A DNA stretch of 64,000 nucleotides from Verrucomicrobiales bacterium (GTDB taxonomy: Bacteria; Verrucomicrobiota; Verrucomicrobiia; Verrucomicrobiales; DEV007), in the NCBI GenBank assembly GCA_029213265.1, contig JARGNG010000003.1, forward strand, positions 65,131-129,130, read 5' to 3'. The notes under the pieces are model-generated. The model saw nothing but the letters and a program-made list of their open reading frames with translations. It had not been told where the DNA came from and searched no databases. Numbering within the stretch: position 1 is the stretch's first letter; the number at the start of each line of letters is the position of its first letter. Position numbers and translations under genes: made by a program. Below are positions 62,943 to 64,000 of the stretch, piece by piece.

Positions 62943-64000
62943 TGTCCTGGTCCTTCACCATTGCAAAAATTGCAGGAACGAGAGTACGGATCCACCTGAC
63001 CTTCATTCTTCTCCTGGCCTGGCTCGGAACCTCGTTCTGGGTCAACGGTTCCCCTCTCGAAGCCATTCGCGGCGTCGCCTACATCATCTCGATTTTTCTT
63101 TGTGTGCTTCTTCACGAATTCGGGCATGCCTTTGCCGCGCTCAAATACGGAATCACTACTCCCAGCATCACCCTGTTTCCTCTCGGTGGGCTGGCGAGGC
63201 TCTCACGGATTCCGAAAGAACCGGAGCAGGAACTTTTCATCGCGGCAGCAGGCCCCCTCGTGAACCTGATGATCGCAAGCATCCTGCTTCTGTTCCGTTT
63301 TAAGGCGCTCACCTGGACCCTTCCGACCATGGGTAATGTACCCGGCAACTACCTGGATCACCTGATCTGGATCAATCTAGTCCTTGCCTTGTTCAATCTC
63401 ATTCCCGCCTTTCCCATGGATGGAGGAAGAATTCTCCGCGCGATTTTGGGATACTTCATGACTCGCGAAATCGCCACAACCATCGCCGCCAGGATCGGAC
63501 AATCTCTCGCCGTCGCAGGCTGCCTCGTGTCCATCCTCACCGGGCACCCCATTCTCCTTCTCATTTCCCTGTTCGTCTTCTTTGCTGCCAAAACGGAAGC
63601 TGATCTTGTGCGAACCGAGTATCTCCTCATGGGGATCACAGCTTCCGACGCTTCACTCTCGGAGTTTCATACGCTCAAACTCACCGATACGATCGACGAA
63701 GTGGTCAAACAGCTACTCGACACCTCTCAAGTTGATTTCCCCGTCGTAAACGACCACGGCCAGTGCATCGCCATCGTTACCCAGTCTCAACTGTTCCGAA
63801 CTCTCCGGGAGCATGGCAACAACGCTCTCGTAAGCGATATGATCGATACCATTCCCGCCCAGATCGAAGCCGACGCCCCCCTGCTCGATGCCTGGGAAAA
63901 ATTGAGGAACTCAAGGCTCACTGCCGCAGCGATCGTAGACGGGGAAGGTCGTCTCACGCGTTGGCTAACGATGTCCAATCTCACGGAGTTCATCCTCACG
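62942..64000 (+). CDS. Site-2 protease family (M50) metalloprotease with CBS domains, 3' end cut off
   Basis: The frame is open from ATG at 62942 to the window edge (353 codons), so the stop lies outside. The zinc motif HEFGHAFAA is in the second helix, FPLGGLARL and PEQELFIAAAGPLVNL follow, and NLIPAFPMDGGRILRA supplies the third ligand with the Asp. About six membrane helices are present. Beyond residue 220 the soluble part contains two CBS-like segments (DTIDEVVKQLLDTSQVDFPVV and SDMIDTIPAQIEADAPLLDAW). The family cleaves membrane-bound regulators or is of the FtsH-independent S2P type with CBS control. It follows the rhodanese gene directly. Confidence 0.9.
   Translation, partial: MSWSFTIAKIAGTRVRIHLTFILLLAWLGTSFWVNGSPLEAIRGVAYIISIFLCVLLHEFGHAFAALKYGITTPSITLFPLGGLARLSRIPKEPEQELFIAAAGPLVNLMIASILLLFRFKALTWTLPTMGNVPGNYLDHLIWINLVLALFNLIPAFPMDGGRILRAILGYFMTREIATTIAARIGQSLAVAGCLVSILTGHPILLLISLFVFFAAKTEADLVRTEYLLMGITASDASLSEFHTLKLTDTIDEVVKQLLDTSQVDFPVVNDHGQCIAIVTQSQLFRTLREHGNNALVSDMIDTIPAQIEADAPLLDAWEKLRNSRLTAAAIVDGEGRLTRWLTMSNLTEFILT

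Overview
The window reads as chromosomal DNA of a Gram-negative bacterium, most likely a Verrucomicrobiota member. I infer this from the style of the loci: an exopolysaccharide (EPS) cluster of the kind that accompanies exosortase systems, a Wza-type lipoprotein, a tyrosine autokinase and a large beta-barrel. No rRNA or tRNA gene is visible that could fix the taxonomy. No exosortase, CRISPR array or intact transposase was seen.

Region 1 (1-2010) holds the 3' end of a DUF4956 membrane protein, a HlyD-type periplasmic adaptor and the start-less 3' remnant of a sugar-phosphate isomerase. Region 2 (2020-10060) has a UDP-HexNAc dehydrogenase, a GtrA-like protein, an asparagine-synthase-type amidotransferase, two GT4 glycosyltransferases and a methyltransferase. 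Region 3 (10074-17109, minus strand) is the assembly and export operon: beta-barrel, secreted protein, Wza lipoprotein, initiating glycosyl-phosphotransferase, metallophosphatase and FkbM methyltransferase. Region 4 (17110-18687) is mostly non-coding. It carries a small ORF broken by an amber codon and a prepilin-like ORF. Region 5 (18688-29402) has an EEP-fold hydrolase, a GT39/GT2 pair, a GDP-mannose dehydrogenase, the tyrosine autokinase, a GT4 enzyme and a Wzy-like polymerase or ligase.

Region 6 (29713-39627) is the most unusual part. Two MBOAT-SGNH cassettes, the machinery that O-acylates extracellular polysaccharides, flank a tightly overlapping operon of 2-oxoacid dehydrogenase E1-alpha, E1-beta and an E2-like lipoyl acyltransferase plus a methyltransferase, with a lone acyl carrier protein beside it. 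I suggest a dedicated route from a 2-oxoacid to an acyl thioester to an acylated polysaccharide. One MBOAT gene is out of frame at a run of eight G, which is either an assembly error or a phase-variation switch. Region 7 (39733-46744, minus strand) completes the EPS set with an FkbM methyltransferase, a GT2, a Wzx flippase, a UDP-sugar 4-epimerase, a deacetylase-like protein and a membrane GT2.

Region 8 (46935-64000) is mixed housekeeping and stress: LapA-like and coiled-coil proteins, a Ca2+-type P-ATPase, a cytidylate-kinase-like protein coupled to a PilB/GspE-type ATPase, two universal stress proteins, a PocR-AraC regulator, a NarL-type two-component pair, a probable archaeo-eukaryotic-type primase with four C-terminal cysteines, a TIM-barrel isomerase, a fatty acid desaturase, a rhodanese and a site-2 protease that runs off the end.

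Together regions 2-7 describe a Wzx/Wzy-type, uronic-acid-containing polysaccharide. Sugar nucleotides come from two dehydrogenases and an epimerase, assembly starts with the glycosyl-phosphotransferase, several glycosyltransferases extend the unit, and a flippase, polymerase, autokinase and Wza export it. Amidation, methylation, acylation and deacetylation then decorate it.
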